Origin: CAYSYM01 sp964435115 | Lineage (GTDB): Bacteria; Chloroflexota; UBA6077; CF-72 | Reading direction: 5' to 3' | NCBI GenBank assembly: GCA_964435115.1 | Contig: CAYSYM010000007.1 | Coordinates: forward strand, 28,223-92,222 | Length of the DNA: 64,000 bases | Shown here: piece after piece, positions 34,371 through 42,820 of the stretch | Numbering within the stretch: the first letter of the stretch is position 1 | Layout: the number at the start of each line of letters is the position of its first letter | Made by a program: the position numbers and the translations under genes | The notes under the pieces: generated by a model | The model's input: the letters and a program-made list of their open reading frames with translations, nothing else | Told to the model about the DNA's origin: nothing | Databases searched by the model: none

Positions 34371-36065
34371 ATGGCAGATAGCGTGCGTGACCTCGCCGGA
34401 TACCGTATGAGTCGGCGCCAGCTCCTCCGTCTGGCAGGGCTGGGCGTCGCGGTGATCGGGATCGGGACCGCCTGCCAGGCAGCGGCGCCGGCCGCGCAGC
34501 CGACGGCCTCGCCGGCGCCCAAGCCGACCGAGGCGCCCAAGCCGGCCGCCCAGCCAACCCAGGCGGCTCCGGCTCAGCCGACGGCCGCGGCGCCATCCAC
34601 CGCCACGTTCCGCGTCGCCATCGGCGTCGACCCGGACACGCTGGACCCGGCCGGCCAGACGACCACCACCGTCCAGAACATCGTCGACTACATGGTCGAG
34701 ACCCTGGTCTTCCTCCAGCCAGACGGCAAGCTGGCACCTGGCCTCGCCGAGCGGTGGGAGCAAACGGCCGACGGCAAGACGCACACATTCACCCTGCGGA
34801 AGGGGGTGAAGTTCCACGACGGGACCGATTTCACCGCGGACGCCGTGAAGACCGCCTGGGAGCGCCTCCTCAACCCGAACCTGAAAGTACCCCTCCGCGC
34901 GCCGTTCGACACGAACCTGGTCGAGGCGATCACAGCCGTCGACTCGGGAACGCTCCGCGTCCAGCTCAAGACCTCCTTCGCGCCGTTCGTCTCGCTCCTG
35001 GCGCAGACCCAGATGAGCGTTATCTCGCCAACGACCGCCAAGCAGTATCCGGACACGTACAACGAGGAGCCGGTCGGCACCGGGCCGTACAAGTTCAAGG
35101 AGCGGCGAAAGGGCGAGAGCCTGACGCTCGAGCGGTTTGACGGCTACTGGGGCAGGAAGCCGTACTACGGCACGATGCTGTTCCGCGTTGTCCCGGAGGC
35201 GGCCACGCGCGAGAGCCTGCTCCTGGCCAACCAGGTGGACATGATCATCCTCCCGCCTGTGTCCGACATCCCGGCCCTCCAGCGGAACAGCAACGTCAAG
35301 GTGCTCCTCGCCGAGAGCAACCGCACCATCTTCGTAGCCATGGACCTCACGCTGCCCGGCGGGACGCCGCTGGCGGACAAGCGGATCCGCCAGGCCTTGA
35401 ACTACGCCGTGGACAAGGAGGGGATCATCAAGAGCGTCCTCTTCGGCGCGGCCGCGCCCATGGACGCGCCCATGGCCTCGTCGCTCTTCGGCTACACGAA
35501 GGTCGGCCCATACCCCTACGACCCCAACAGGGCCAAGCAGCTCCTGCAAGAGGCCGGGAAGCCGACGATGACGCTGAAGTTCATCTATCCAACTGGCCGC
35601 TACGTGCAGGATGCCCAGGCGGCGCAGGCGATCGCGGGCAACCTGCGCGACATCGGCGTGACCGCCGAGACGGCGACGTCGGACTGGCCCTCCTACCTGG
35701 CGCAGATCAACGTGGCCTCGGACAAGGGCACCACGAATATGCACATGCTGGGCTGGGCACCCGGCTACATGGACGCCTACCAGCAGATGGTGCAGTTCAG
35801 CAAGAAGACCTGGCCGCCGGCCGGGCTGGCGACCAGCCACTACACCAACCCGCGCGTGGAGGAGCTGCTGGACCAGGCGGCGTCGGAGACGAACCAGGAC
35901 CGGCGCAAGGAGCTGTATGTGGAGGCCCAGAAGCTCATCTGGGACGACGCGCCCTGGATCTTCCTGTGGGTGCAGAGCTTCCCGATCGTCTACTCGGCCA
36001 AGGTGAAGGGTGTGGGCAGTCTGCCGAACGAGAAGTTCGCCGCCGTCTACGCCGAGCCCGCCTGA
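34371..36065 (+). CDS. Family 5 extracellular solute-binding lipoprotein, paralogue
   Basis: 564 residues, ATG 34371 (ATG 34407 possible). SRRQLLRLAG is a Tat motif and IGIGTAC the lipobox; an Ala/Pro/Lys linker runs to about residue 75. The core FRVAIGVDPDTLDPAGQTTT, LAERWEQTADGKTHTFTLRK and VGTGPYKFKERRKGES parallels the previous gene nearly throughout, including a 62-bp stretch identical at the DNA level. A tandem duplication. It precedes the DppB/DppC permeases. Confidence 0.93.
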   Translation: MADSVRDLAGYRMSRRQLLRLAGLGVAVIGIGTACQAAAPAAQPTASPAPKPTEAPKPAAQPTQAAPAQPTAAAPSTATFRVAIGVDPDTLDPAGQTTTTVQNIVDYMVETLVFLQPDGKLAPGLAERWEQTADGKTHTFTLRKGVKFHDGTDFTADAVKTAWERLLNPNLKVPLRAPFDTNLVEAITAVDSGTLRVQLKTSFAPFVSLLAQTQMSVISPTTAKQYPDTYNEEPVGTGPYKFKERRKGESLTLERFDGYWGRKPYYGTMLFRVVPEAATRESLLLANQVDMIILPPVSDIPALQRNSNVKVLLAESNRTIFVAMDLTLPGGTPLADKRIRQALNYAVDKEGIIKSVLFGAAAPMDAPMASSLFGYTKVGPYPYDPNRAKQLLQEAGKPTMTLKFIYPTGRYVQDAQAAQAIAGNLRDIGVTAETATSDWPSYLAQINVASDKGTTNMHMLGWAPGYMDAYQQMVQFSKKTWPPAGLATSHYTNPRVEELLDQAASETNQDRRKELYVEAQKLIWDDAPWIFLWVQSFPIVYSAKVKGVGSLPNEKFAAVYAEPA

Positions 36066-36117
36066 CGGCGGGCGGGATCAGGCGCCGGGTATCGGGTATC
36101 GGGCGTGTTCAGGACTT

Positions 36118-36184
36118 GGGACTGGGGGCTGAGGACTGAGGGGCCGTCTACTCACTCCGTCCTCAGCGCTCAGTCCTCAGTCCC
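36118..36184. repeat. Long imperfect hairpin with 24-nt arms
   Basis: Arms 36118-36141 and 36161-36184 pair at 20 of 24 positions around a 19-nt loop. Both are built from repeats of the word GGACTGAGGACTGAG or its complement. It follows the binding-protein stop, before the permease. It could end most transcription so that the binding protein is overproduced relative to the permeases. Confidence 0.6.
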
Positions 36185-36185
36185 A

Positions 36186-36299
36186 CTACCCAATGGCGAA
36201 TGCCCATGACCCACGGCCCACCACCCGACACCCGACACCCGACACGCCACACCCAACCCCCAGTACCCAGCACCCAACATCCAACACCCAACACCCCGT
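36186..36299 (+). repeat. C-rich, nearly G-free tract abutting the permease start
   Basis: About 110 nt of tandemly varied ACCCGACACCC and ACCCAACACCC words. The minus strand carries many closely spaced GGG and GGGG runs, enough for a G-quadruplex. The tract ends at the GTG start codon of the permease and leaves no room for a Shine-Dalgarno. Confidence 0.75.
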
Positions 36300-37218
36300 G
36301 CTGAGGTACATCGTCCGGCGGCTGCTGGTCGCCCTCCCGACACTGCTGGGGGTTTCCCTGGTGGTGTTCATGATGGTGCGGCTGCTGCCGGGCGACCCGG
36401 CGCGCGTCATCGCCGGCCTCCTGGCCAGCGAGGAGGACGTCGAACGGATCCGGCGGCAGCTCGGGCTGGATCAGCCCGGGCCGGTGCAGTACGTCGTCTT
36501 CCTCTCGCGCCTGGCTCAGCTCGACCTCGGCACATCGGCGCGCACGTCGCAACCGGTGCTCTCCGAGGTGATGGCACGCCTGCCGAGCACGGTCGAGCTG
36601 GCCGTGTCGAGCATCGCCCTCGCCACCGTGGTCGGCGTCGCGGCCGGAGTCCTGGCCGCGACGCGCCACAACCGCCGGCTGGACTACGCCATCTCAGCGC
36701 TGATGCTCTTCGGCGTCTCGGTGCCGGTCTACTGGCTGGGACTGATGCTGATCGTGGTCTTCGCAATCAACCTGCGCTGGCTCCCCGCCGCCGGCTCGCA
36801 GGAGCCACTCGCCTGGGTCATGCCCACCCTCACGCTGGCCGCGTTCTCGGTGGCGCTGATCGCCCGCATGACGCGGTCGACGATGCTGGACGTCCTGCAC
36901 GCCGACTACGTGCGGACCGCCCGCGCCAAGGGCCTGGCCCAGGTGGCGGTGATCTACGGCCACGCGCTGCGCAATGCGCTCCTGCCCGTGGTGACCGTGG
37001 TGGGCCTCCAGTTCGGCACGCTCCTCGGGGGGGCCGTCCTCACCGAGACGGTGTTCGGCTGGCCCGGCATGGGACAGCTCCTGGTCGACGCGCTCTTCGC
37101 GCGTGACTACCCCGTGGTCCAGGGCATCGTGCTCACCTTCTCGACGCTGTTCATCCTGGTGAACCTGGCGGTGGACGTCCTGTACGCCTACCTCGATCCG
37201 CGCATCCGGTACGGGTAA
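36298..37218 (+). CDS. ABC permease, DppB/OppB type
   Basis: 306 residues from GTG 36298. An ATG at 36193 would translate the repeat tract into Pro/Thr/His-rich sequence unlike any permease. LRYIVRRLLVALPTLLGVSL is the standard first helix, LPGDPARVI follows, and the ATPase-contact loop is DYVRTARAKGLAQVAVIYGH. GMGQLLVDALFARDYPVVQG is also family-typical. Six helices. Pairs with the next gene for oligopeptide-type import; no ATPase genes are nearby. Confidence 0.92.
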   Translation: MLRYIVRRLLVALPTLLGVSLVVFMMVRLLPGDPARVIAGLLASEEDVERIRRQLGLDQPGPVQYVVFLSRLAQLDLGTSARTSQPVLSEVMARLPSTVELAVSSIALATVVGVAAGVLAATRHNRRLDYAISALMLFGVSVPVYWLGLMLIVVFAINLRWLPAAGSQEPLAWVMPTLTLAAFSVALIARMTRSTMLDVLHADYVRTARAKGLAQVAVIYGHALRNALLPVVTVVGLQFGTLLGGAVLTETVFGWPGMGQLLVDALFARDYPVVQGIVLTFSTLFILVNLAVDVLYAYLDPRIRYG

Positions 37219-37229
37219 GGGAGCGGTCC

Positions 37230-38135
37230 GTGGCAACCAAGACCTCGGCGCGTCCCGTCCCCATCGTCGTCCCCGCCGTTCACCCCAGGCGGCGCGTCGG
37301 CCGGGAGTTCTGGGCGCGCTACCGACGCAACCGTGCCGCGGTCGCCGGGCTCACGCTGCTGGTGCTCTTCTTCGTCCTCGCGGCCGGGGCGCCGCTAGTT
37401 ACCGCGTGGGACCCCGAGCAGAACCGGCTGGCCGATGCGCTCCAGGATCCGTCGGCCAGGCACCTGCTGGGGACCGACCACCTGGGCCGCGACATCCTGG
37501 CCCGCCTGCTCTTCGGCGCCCGCAACTCGCTCTTCATCGGCTTCGCGGCCGTCGGCCTGGGGCTGCTGGTCGGCGTGCCGCTGGGCGCGGTCTCCGGCTA
37601 CTACGGCGGCTGGGTCGACCTCAGCGTGCAGCGCCTGGTGGACATCCTCCTCTCCTTCCCGGGCTTCCTCCTGGCGCTGTCCCTGGTCGCCGTCCTCGGC
37701 ATCGGCACGGTGAACGTCATCATCTCGGTGGGCCTGGGCGCCGTGCCCGCGTTCGTCCGCCTGGTGCGTGCCTCGACGCTGGCGATTCGCTACACGGCCT
37801 ACGTGGAGGCTGCCCGGGGCCTGGGCGCCACCGGGCCCCGCATCATCGGCCGCCACGTCCTGCCGAACGCGGTCGCCCCGGTGATCGTGCAGGCGACGCT
37901 CGGCCTGGGCAGCACGCTCCTGACCGCCGCCGGGCTCGGGTTCCTCGGGCTGGGCGTCCAGCCCCCGACGCCCGAGTGGGGCTCGATGCTCGGCGAAGGC
38001 CGCCAGTACATCTTCAGCAACCCGAACCTGGCGACCTTTCCAGGCCTGGCCATCTTCCTGACCGTGCTTGGCTTCAATCTTGCCGGCGATGGCCTCCGCG
38101 ACGCGCTCGATCCCAGCCTGCGCGGCCGGCAGTGA
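37230..38135 (+). CDS. ABC permease, DppC/OppC type
   Basis: 301 residues, GTG 37230, 11 nt after the previous stop with GGGAGCGG before it. FWARYRRNRAAVAGLTLLVL, HLLGTDHLGRDILARLLFGA and the EAA-like loop AYVEAARGLGATGPRIIGRH define it. Last gene of the importer set. The cognate DppD/DppF-like ATPases are missing, so a shared ATPase elsewhere is inferred. Confidence 0.93.
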   Translation: MATKTSARPVPIVVPAVHPRRRVGREFWARYRRNRAAVAGLTLLVLFFVLAAGAPLVTAWDPEQNRLADALQDPSARHLLGTDHLGRDILARLLFGARNSLFIGFAAVGLGLLVGVPLGAVSGYYGGWVDLSVQRLVDILLSFPGFLLALSLVAVLGIGTVNVIISVGLGAVPAFVRLVRASTLAIRYTAYVEAARGLGATGPRIIGRHVLPNAVAPVIVQATLGLGSTLLTAAGLGFLGLGVQPPTPEWGSMLGEGRQYIFSNPNLATFPGLAIFLTVLGFNLAGDGLRDALDPSLRGRQ

Positions 38136-38203
38136 TCGGCTATATTGATTCCAGCTATTCATATCGTCGATAGTTGCTACCCAAACGGGTAGGAGGAGGC
38201 ACC

Positions 38204-39325
38204 TTGAATCCAGCGCAGACTTCTCGGACCAGGTCGCGGGAGCCCTTGGTGAAGGCAGTCCGTGGCCAGAACGGGCCGGTTGCGGCGGCGCGCGGGCGGC
38301 GGGCCAAGCTCGCCGGAGAGGACCCGCGGCAGCTCGTGGGCTCCTACCGGCTGATGCTGCTGATCCGCCGCTTCGAGGAGAAGGCGGCGGAGATGTACCA
38401 GCGCGCCAAGATCGGCGGGTACTGCCACCTCAATCTGGGCGAGGAAGCGACTTGCGTGGGTGTCGTCGCGGGGGTGCGGCCGACCGACTACCTCTTCACC
38501 AACTACCGCGAGCACGGCTACGCGCTCGCCCGCGGGGTGGAGCCGGGCCGGGTGATGGCCGAGCTGTTCGGCCGCGAGGACGGCGTCTCACGTGGCCGGG
38601 GCGGCTCCATGCACCTGTTCGACGCCCAGCGGCGGCTGATGGGCGGCTACGCGATTGTGGGCGGCCAGCTTCCGCTCGCTACGGGCGCCGGGCTCGCCAT
38701 CGTCCGCAAGGGCGGCGACGAGATCGTCGTCTGCCAGATGGGTGACGGGACCACCAACATCGGCGCGTTCCATGAGTCGCTCAACCTCGCTGCGCTCTGG
38801 AAGCTGCCGGTGGTCTTCGTGATCGTCAACAACGGCTTTGGCATGGGCACGAGTGTCGCGCAGGGCTCGGCCGAGGCCGACCTGTCCAGGAAGGCGTGCG
38901 CCTACGCCATGCCGGGCGTCCGCGTGGACGGGAACGACGTCCTGGCGGTACGCGATGCGACGCGGGAAGCAGCGGAGCGCGCCAGGAAGGAGCGCGTGCC
39001 GACGCTGTTGGACGTGGTGAGCTACCGCTTGAAAGGGCACTCGGTCGTCGACCCCGATCGCTACCGGCCCGCCGCGTACCTGGAGCAGATCCGTTCGCAG
39101 GATCCTGTGGCCCGGTTCGGGGCGCAGCTCGTCCAGGCCGGCATCCTGAGCGAGGCCGACGTGCAGCGGCTGGAGCAGGAGGTGGACCGGGCTGTCCAGG
39201 AGGCAGTGGACTTTGCCGACCAGAGCCCCGAACCGAATCCCGCCGAGCTGTTCACGTTCAGCTACGCGACGCCGGTGGCGAACCAGCCCGCCTTCTACCC
39301 AGGAGAGCAACCATGGCAGTCGTGA
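38204..39325 (+). CDS. 2-oxo acid dehydrogenase E1 alpha subunit (pyruvate/acetoin type)
   Basis: 373 residues. TTG 38204 is chosen because AGGAGGAGG (38191-38199) lies 4 nt upstream. The thiamine diphosphate motif runs from GDGTTNIGAFHESLNLA to VIVNN. NYREHGYALARGV, MGGYAIVGGQLPLATGAGLA and the RLKGHSVVDPDRYR phospho-loop equivalent are conserved. It decarboxylates a 2-oxo acid with E1 beta and passes the acyl group to E2. Length and sequence favour the acetoin/pyruvate subgroup over branched-chain. It overlaps E1 beta by 13 nt. Confidence 0.93.
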   Translation: MNPAQTSRTRSREPLVKAVRGQNGPVAAARGRRAKLAGEDPRQLVGSYRLMLLIRRFEEKAAEMYQRAKIGGYCHLNLGEEATCVGVVAGVRPTDYLFTNYREHGYALARGVEPGRVMAELFGREDGVSRGRGGSMHLFDAQRRLMGGYAIVGGQLPLATGAGLAIVRKGGDEIVVCQMGDGTTNIGAFHESLNLAALWKLPVVFVIVNNGFGMGTSVAQGSAEADLSRKACAYAMPGVRVDGNDVLAVRDATREAAERARKERVPTLLDVVSYRLKGHSVVDPDRYRPAAYLEQIRSQDPVARFGAQLVQAGILSEADVQRLEQEVDRAVQEAVDFADQSPEPNPAELFTFSYATPVANQPAFYPGEQPWQS

Positions 39326-40350
39326 CCTACCGCCAGGCGCTGCACGACACGCTGGCGGAAGAGATGCGGCGCGACCCGCGCGTCATCCTCATGGGCGAGG
39401 AGATCGGCGTCTTCGAAGGCTCCTACAAGATCACCGCGGGCCTGCTGAACGAGTTCGGGCCCGAGCGCGTGGTCGACACGCCCATCGCCGAGGAAGGGTT
39501 CGTCGGCGCGGCGATCGGTGCGGCCATGCTCGGCTTGCGGCCAGTCGTCGAGATCATGACCGTCAACTTCAGCCTGCTGGCGCTGGACCAGCTCGTCAAC
39601 CACGCCGCCAAGATCCATGCGATGTTCGGCGGCCAGTCCAGCGTCCCGATGGTCTTGCGGACGCCGGAGGGCGGCGGCCAGCAGCTCGCGGCCACGCACT
39701 CTCAGAACTTCAGCTCCTGGTACGCCTACGTGCCGGGGCTGAAGGTGGTGGCACCGGCCACGCCCGCCGACGCGCGCGGGCTCCTGAAGAGCGCGATCCG
39801 CGACGACGATCCGGTGATCTTCCTGGAGAACCTGGCCCTGTACAACACCAAGGGCGACGTGCCGAGCATCGGCACGGACGGCGGGGCGGCGCCGGACGAG
39901 ACGGACCTGGTTCCCATGGGCCGGGCCGCCGTGATGAAGGAAGGGGATGACATCACCCTCGTCGGGTACTCGCGCATGTCGGTCGTGGCGCTGGAGGTGG
40001 CTCGCCGGCTGGAGCAGGACGAGGGGATCTCGTGCGAGGTCGTGGACGTCCGCTCGCTGCGGCCGCTGGACCGCCCGACGCTCATCGAGTCGGTCAGGAA
40101 GACCAGCCGGGCGGTGGTGGTGGAGGAGGACTGGTACTCCTACGGCGTGGGCGCCGAGCTGGCGGCGACCATCCAGGAGGGTGCGTTCGACTACCTGGAT
40201 GCGCCGATCAAGCGGGTCGCCCAGGCTGAAGTGCCGCTGCCCTACGCCAAGGTGATGGAGCAGGCCGCGCTCCCGAAGGCGCAGAACCTGGTGGACGCGA
40301 TCAAGAGCACGCTGAGCGCAAGCGGCTACCGCGCACGGAGCACCCGCTGA
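39313..40350 (+). CDS. 2-oxo acid dehydrogenase E1 beta subunit
   Basis: 345 residues, ATG 39313 with AGGAGAG inside the E1 alpha end. TYRQALHDTLAEEMRRDP, MGEEIGVFEGSYKITAGL, DTPIAEEGFVGAAIGAAMLG, and VVAPATPADARGLLKSAIRD are canonical; SLRPLDRPTLIESVRKT marks the C-terminal domain. Forms the alpha2-beta2 E1. Its TGA overlaps the E2 ATG, so the three genes are one operon. Confidence 0.95.
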   Translation: MAVVTYRQALHDTLAEEMRRDPRVILMGEEIGVFEGSYKITAGLLNEFGPERVVDTPIAEEGFVGAAIGAAMLGLRPVVEIMTVNFSLLALDQLVNHAAKIHAMFGGQSSVPMVLRTPEGGGQQLAATHSQNFSSWYAYVPGLKVVAPATPADARGLLKSAIRDDDPVIFLENLALYNTKGDVPSIGTDGGAAPDETDLVPMGRAAVMKEGDDITLVGYSRMSVVALEVARRLEQDEGISCEVVDVRSLRPLDRPTLIESVRKTSRAVVVEEDWYSYGVGAELAATIQEGAFDYLDAPIKRVAQAEVPLPYAKVMEQAALPKAQNLVDAIKSTLSASGYRARSTR

Positions 40351-41678
40351 TGGCCGAGGTCACAATGCCCCGCCTGAGCGACACCATGCAGGAGGGGACG
40401 ATCGCCAAGTGGCTGAAGCAGCCCGGCGATCCGGTCGGCCGTGGCGACGTGCTGGCGCAGGTGGAGACCGACAAGGCGACCATGGATCTGACCGCCTTCG
40501 AGGCAGGGACGCTCCAGGAGATCCTGGCGCCGGAAGGGAGCACGGTCCCGATCGGCCAGGCAGTGGCGCGGATCGGCGCGGGCGGCGGGCAGCCGGCTCC
40601 CTCGCCTCCAGCCGCGGTCGCACCGCCCGCTGCCGGCGCGACGGGCTCCGAGGTGCCGCAGGCGCCCGAAGCGCGCGCCCAGGCGGCAGAGGCGCCCGAG
40701 CCGACGCAGGCGCCGGCCCGGACGCCGACGCTCACGCCCAGTGCGGAGACGCGACGGGCCTTCCCACCACCCGACGGCGCGGCCGGTGGGAAGGTGCGCG
40801 CCTCGCCGCTGGCACGGCGGATCGCCGAGGAGCATGGCGTCGACCTCGCCACCGTCCGCGGCAGCGGCCCGGAAGGGCGCGTGATCCGCGTGGACGTGGA
40901 GGCGGCGATGGCCGCTGGCCGCCCGGCGCCGGCCGCGCCCGCGGCCGCGCCCGCGCCGCCCGCACCGGCGGTGGCCGGCCCGGATGAGGAGCGCGTGCCG
41001 CTCTCCCAGATGCGTAAGACGATTGCGCGCCGCATGGCCGAGAGCGCCAGCACGGTGCCCCATTTCTTCCTCACCACCACCGTGGATGCCAGCGCACTGG
41101 TGGCGCTGCGCCAGCAGATCGTCCAGCAGCAGGAGGCGGCGGGCGAGGAGGTGAGGGTGAGCCTCAACGACCTCGTCGTCCGCGCCTGCGCCGTCGCGCT
41201 GCGGCGGATGCCAGAGGTCAACGTCTCCTTCGCGGGCGACGCGCTCATCCGCCATCACCGCGTGCACGTGGGCATCGCGGTGGCGACCGAACGGGGGCTG
41301 ATCGTCCCGGTCGTGCGCGACGCCGACCAGAAGACGGTCGGCCAGATCGCCCGCGAGGCGCGCGACCTGGCCGACCGTGCCCGCGAGGGCAAGCTGCTGC
41401 CGCGGGACTACACCGGTGGGACCTTCTCCGTCAGCAACCTGGGGATGTTCGGCGTGGAGCAGTTCAACGCGATCATCAACCCGCCCGAGGCAGCGATCCT
41501 GGCAGTGGGCGCGGCCACGCGCGAGCCGGCCGAGCACGCGGGCCAGGTGACGCTGCGGGATCGCATGAAGCTCACCCTGTCCGTCGACCACCGCGCCCTC
41601 GATGGAGCGGCAGGCGCCCGGTTTCTGCAGCTCCTCAAGACGCTACTGGAGCAGCCGCTCCTACTGCTGGTGGAGTGA
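40350..41678 (+). CDS. Dihydrolipoamide acyltransferase (E2)
   Basis: 442 residues, ATG 40350. One lipoyl domain (residues 1-75; the lipoylated Lys is in ETDKATMDL), a Pro/Ala/Glu linker, a peripheral subunit-binding domain (SPLARRIAEEHGVDLATVRG, about 150-185) and the catalytic core from about 215. The active site is DHRALDGA near the C-terminus. Transfers the acyl group to CoA. E3 (lipoamide dehydrogenase) is not encoded here and must be shared. Confidence 0.94.
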   Translation: MAEVTMPRLSDTMQEGTIAKWLKQPGDPVGRGDVLAQVETDKATMDLTAFEAGTLQEILAPEGSTVPIGQAVARIGAGGGQPAPSPPAAVAPPAAGATGSEVPQAPEARAQAAEAPEPTQAPARTPTLTPSAETRRAFPPPDGAAGGKVRASPLARRIAEEHGVDLATVRGSGPEGRVIRVDVEAAMAAGRPAPAAPAAAPAPPAPAVAGPDEERVPLSQMRKTIARRMAESASTVPHFFLTTTVDASALVALRQQIVQQQEAAGEEVRVSLNDLVVRACAVALRRMPEVNVSFAGDALIRHHRVHVGIAVATERGLIVPVVRDADQKTVGQIAREARDLADRAREGKLLPRDYTGGTFSVSNLGMFGVEQFNAIINPPEAAILAVGAATREPAEHAGQVTLRDRMKLTLSVDHRALDGAAGARFLQLLKTLLEQPLLLLVE

Positions 41679-41697
41679 GGGTGTTCGGTATTGGCCG

Positions 41698-42441
41698 TCA
41701 GTCGAGCCTGAAGTACTTGTAGCCCTCCGTGTACTCGAAGGGCAGCTCGTTCGCCCGGGCCAGGGCCCCCGAGCGCTCGCGCACCCGCTCCGCCACGTGC
41801 TCCCAGCTCGCGGCCACCTGGCTCTCATGCTGGCGGAGCGCCTCGAGCTTACGGTCGATCCAGTCGGAGATGTCCACGAAGACGTCGGCGTTCGCGGCGC
41901 TGGAGACGAACACTTCGGCGACCTTGTGTGGCAGGAGGTCCTCGATCAGCAGCTCGGCGAAGACGTGGGGGTCGCGGGCAGAAGGGTAGACCGCGTCCAG
42001 GCAGGCGTCGCCCGCGGCGCGGTGGTCGGGGTGGTTCAGGTAGCGATTGCCCACCCACCGCTGGAGCGGGTCCTGGCAGATCACGGCGTCGGGCCGGAAG
42101 CGGCGGATCTCCCGCACGATGTCACGCCGCAGCCCGATGGTGTTCTGGAGCGTTCCGTCCACGTGCTCCAGGAACTTCACCTCGCGGGCGCCGAGCGCCC
42201 GGGCGGCGCGGAGCTGCTCGCCGCGCCGAATCTGGGCCAGCTTGTACGGGTTGAGCGTGGGGTCGCTGGTCCCCTTGTCCCCGCTGGTGCAGACCACGTA
42301 GTTGATCTCCTTGCCGGCCGCGGCCCACCTGGCGATGGTTCCGCCACAGCCGAACTCGGCGTCGTCGGGGTGCGCCATGACGACGAGGACGCTCTTGCCT
42401 TCGGGCGTTGTGGGCAGCGGACCGTCGAGGAGATTGGCCAT
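41698..42441 (-). CDS. PIG-L (LmbE-like) family deacetylase, second copy
   Basis: 247 residues from ATG 42441; the frame is open upstream to 42519 but without homology. Zinc motif MAHPDDAEFGCGG and NHPDHRAAGD; VVCTSGDKGTSDP and EEI/ANADVFVDISDWIDRKL segments are as in BshB/MshB-like enzymes. It probably deacetylates a GlcNAc-containing small molecule. It lies downstream of an unusual leader (smORF plus two hairpins) and about 1.8 kb from an MshC-like ligase gene. Confidence 0.88.
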   Translation of the reverse strand: MANLLDGPLPTTPEGKSVLVVMAHPDDAEFGCGGTIARWAAAGKEINYVVCTSGDKGTSDPTLNPYKLAQIRRGEQLRAARALGAREVKFLEHVDGTLQNTIGLRRDIVREIRRFRPDAVICQDPLQRWVGNRYLNHPDHRAAGDACLDAVYPSARDPHVFAELLIEDLLPHKVAEVFVSSAANADVFVDISDWIDRKLEALRQHESQVAASWEHVAERVRERSGALARANELPFEYTEGYKYFRLD

Positions 42442-42517
42442 CGGTTGGAGACCTCGCGGGGGATCGGCGGAGTTGGGAAGACGATGGCAGCGTAGCAAAG
42501 GGCGCGCCGGGGACGGC

Positions 42518-42544
42518 AAAAGACCCAGCCGGGCGGGCTGGGCC
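42518..42544 (-). terminator. Rho-independent terminator upstream of the PIG-L gene
   Basis: Minus strand GGCCCAGCC (42544-42536), loop CGCCC, GGCTGGGTC (42530-42522), then TTTT (42521-42518). Nine pairs including one G-U. It lies in the leader of the PIG-L gene, so it either ends the small-ORF transcript or acts as an attenuator. Confidence 0.75.
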
Positions 42545-42549
42545 TCTCG

Positions 42550-42567
42550 CCGAGTGTCTCCACTCGG
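42550..42567 (-). repeat. 7-bp hairpin closed by a GAGA tetraloop
   Basis: Minus-strand CCGAGTG-GAGA-CACTCGG. GAGA is a GNRA tetraloop only when read on the minus strand, which supports function in that RNA. Confidence 0.65.
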
Positions 42568-42596
42568 GTGGTGGACGGCGTCACTCTCCGGGCAGC

Positions 42597-42635
42597 TTAC
42601 GCGGCCACGGAGGTGACGCCCAGCTTACTACTCAT
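42597..42635 (-). CDS. Candidate 12-codon ORF (leader peptide or small peptide)
   Basis: ATG 42635 to TAA 42597 encodes MSSKLGVTSVAA. A perfect Shine-Dalgarno, AAGGAGGTGA (42654-42645), lies 9 nt upstream, the best ribosome site in the window. The site is buried in a 13-bp stem with the ORF's own codons. No residue is repeated in the way of an amino-acid attenuator. Not recognised from any family known to me. Expression is inferred only from the ribosome site and the RNA structure. Confidence 0.5.
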   Translation of the reverse strand: MSSKLGVTSVAA

Positions 42636-42652
42636 GTTGGGGCATCACCTCC
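42609..42652 (-). promoter_or_regulatory. 13-bp RNA stem sequestering the small ORF's ribosome site
   Basis: Minus strand GGAGGTGATGCCC (42652-42640) pairs fully with GGGCGTCACCTCC (42621-42609), with one U-G wobble, around an 18-nt loop that contains the ATG. The plus-strand version has an A-C mismatch instead, so the RNA sense is minus. Confidence 0.65.
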
Positions 42653-42803
42653 TTCCACCGAGGACAATGGTGACACACGGACGCGCCGACTGTCTACCGC
42701 CGGATTCACATTCGTGGAGCCCTGTTCACGACCCGCCGGCACGGGAGGGCCCTGAGCGCGGACACCCGGGTTCCGAGGAGACCTCACCGCGCCCCCGGGC
42801 GAG

Positions 42804-42809
42804 TAGACT
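42804..42809 (+). promoter_or_regulatory. -10 box TAGACT, 11 nt before the usp ATG
   Basis: TAGACT, 11 nt, ATG 42821. No ribosome site between. Leaderless or near-leaderless start inferred. Confidence 0.5.
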
Positions 42810-42820
42810 GGTCTGAGCCC

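Larger units (their letters stand above)
42442..42820. other. Structured intergenic region between PIG-L and usp genes
   Basis: 379 nt. Its minus strand holds, in transcript order, a strong ribosome binding site, a 12-codon ORF, a GNRA-looped hairpin and a T-tailed terminator, then 75 nt to the PIG-L start. These are listed separately. No strong -35/-10 pair was found upstream of 42655 on the minus strand. Confidence 0.7.

Noticed and set aside
36193..36297. Upstream ATG extending the DppB-like permease
   Set aside because: It would translate the repeat tract into Pro/Thr/His repeats; GTG 36298 gives the normal permease N-terminus and length.
36186..36299. CRISPR-like array
   Set aside because: Words are only about 9-12 nt and vary continuously; there are no uniform repeats with unique spacers and no cas genes.
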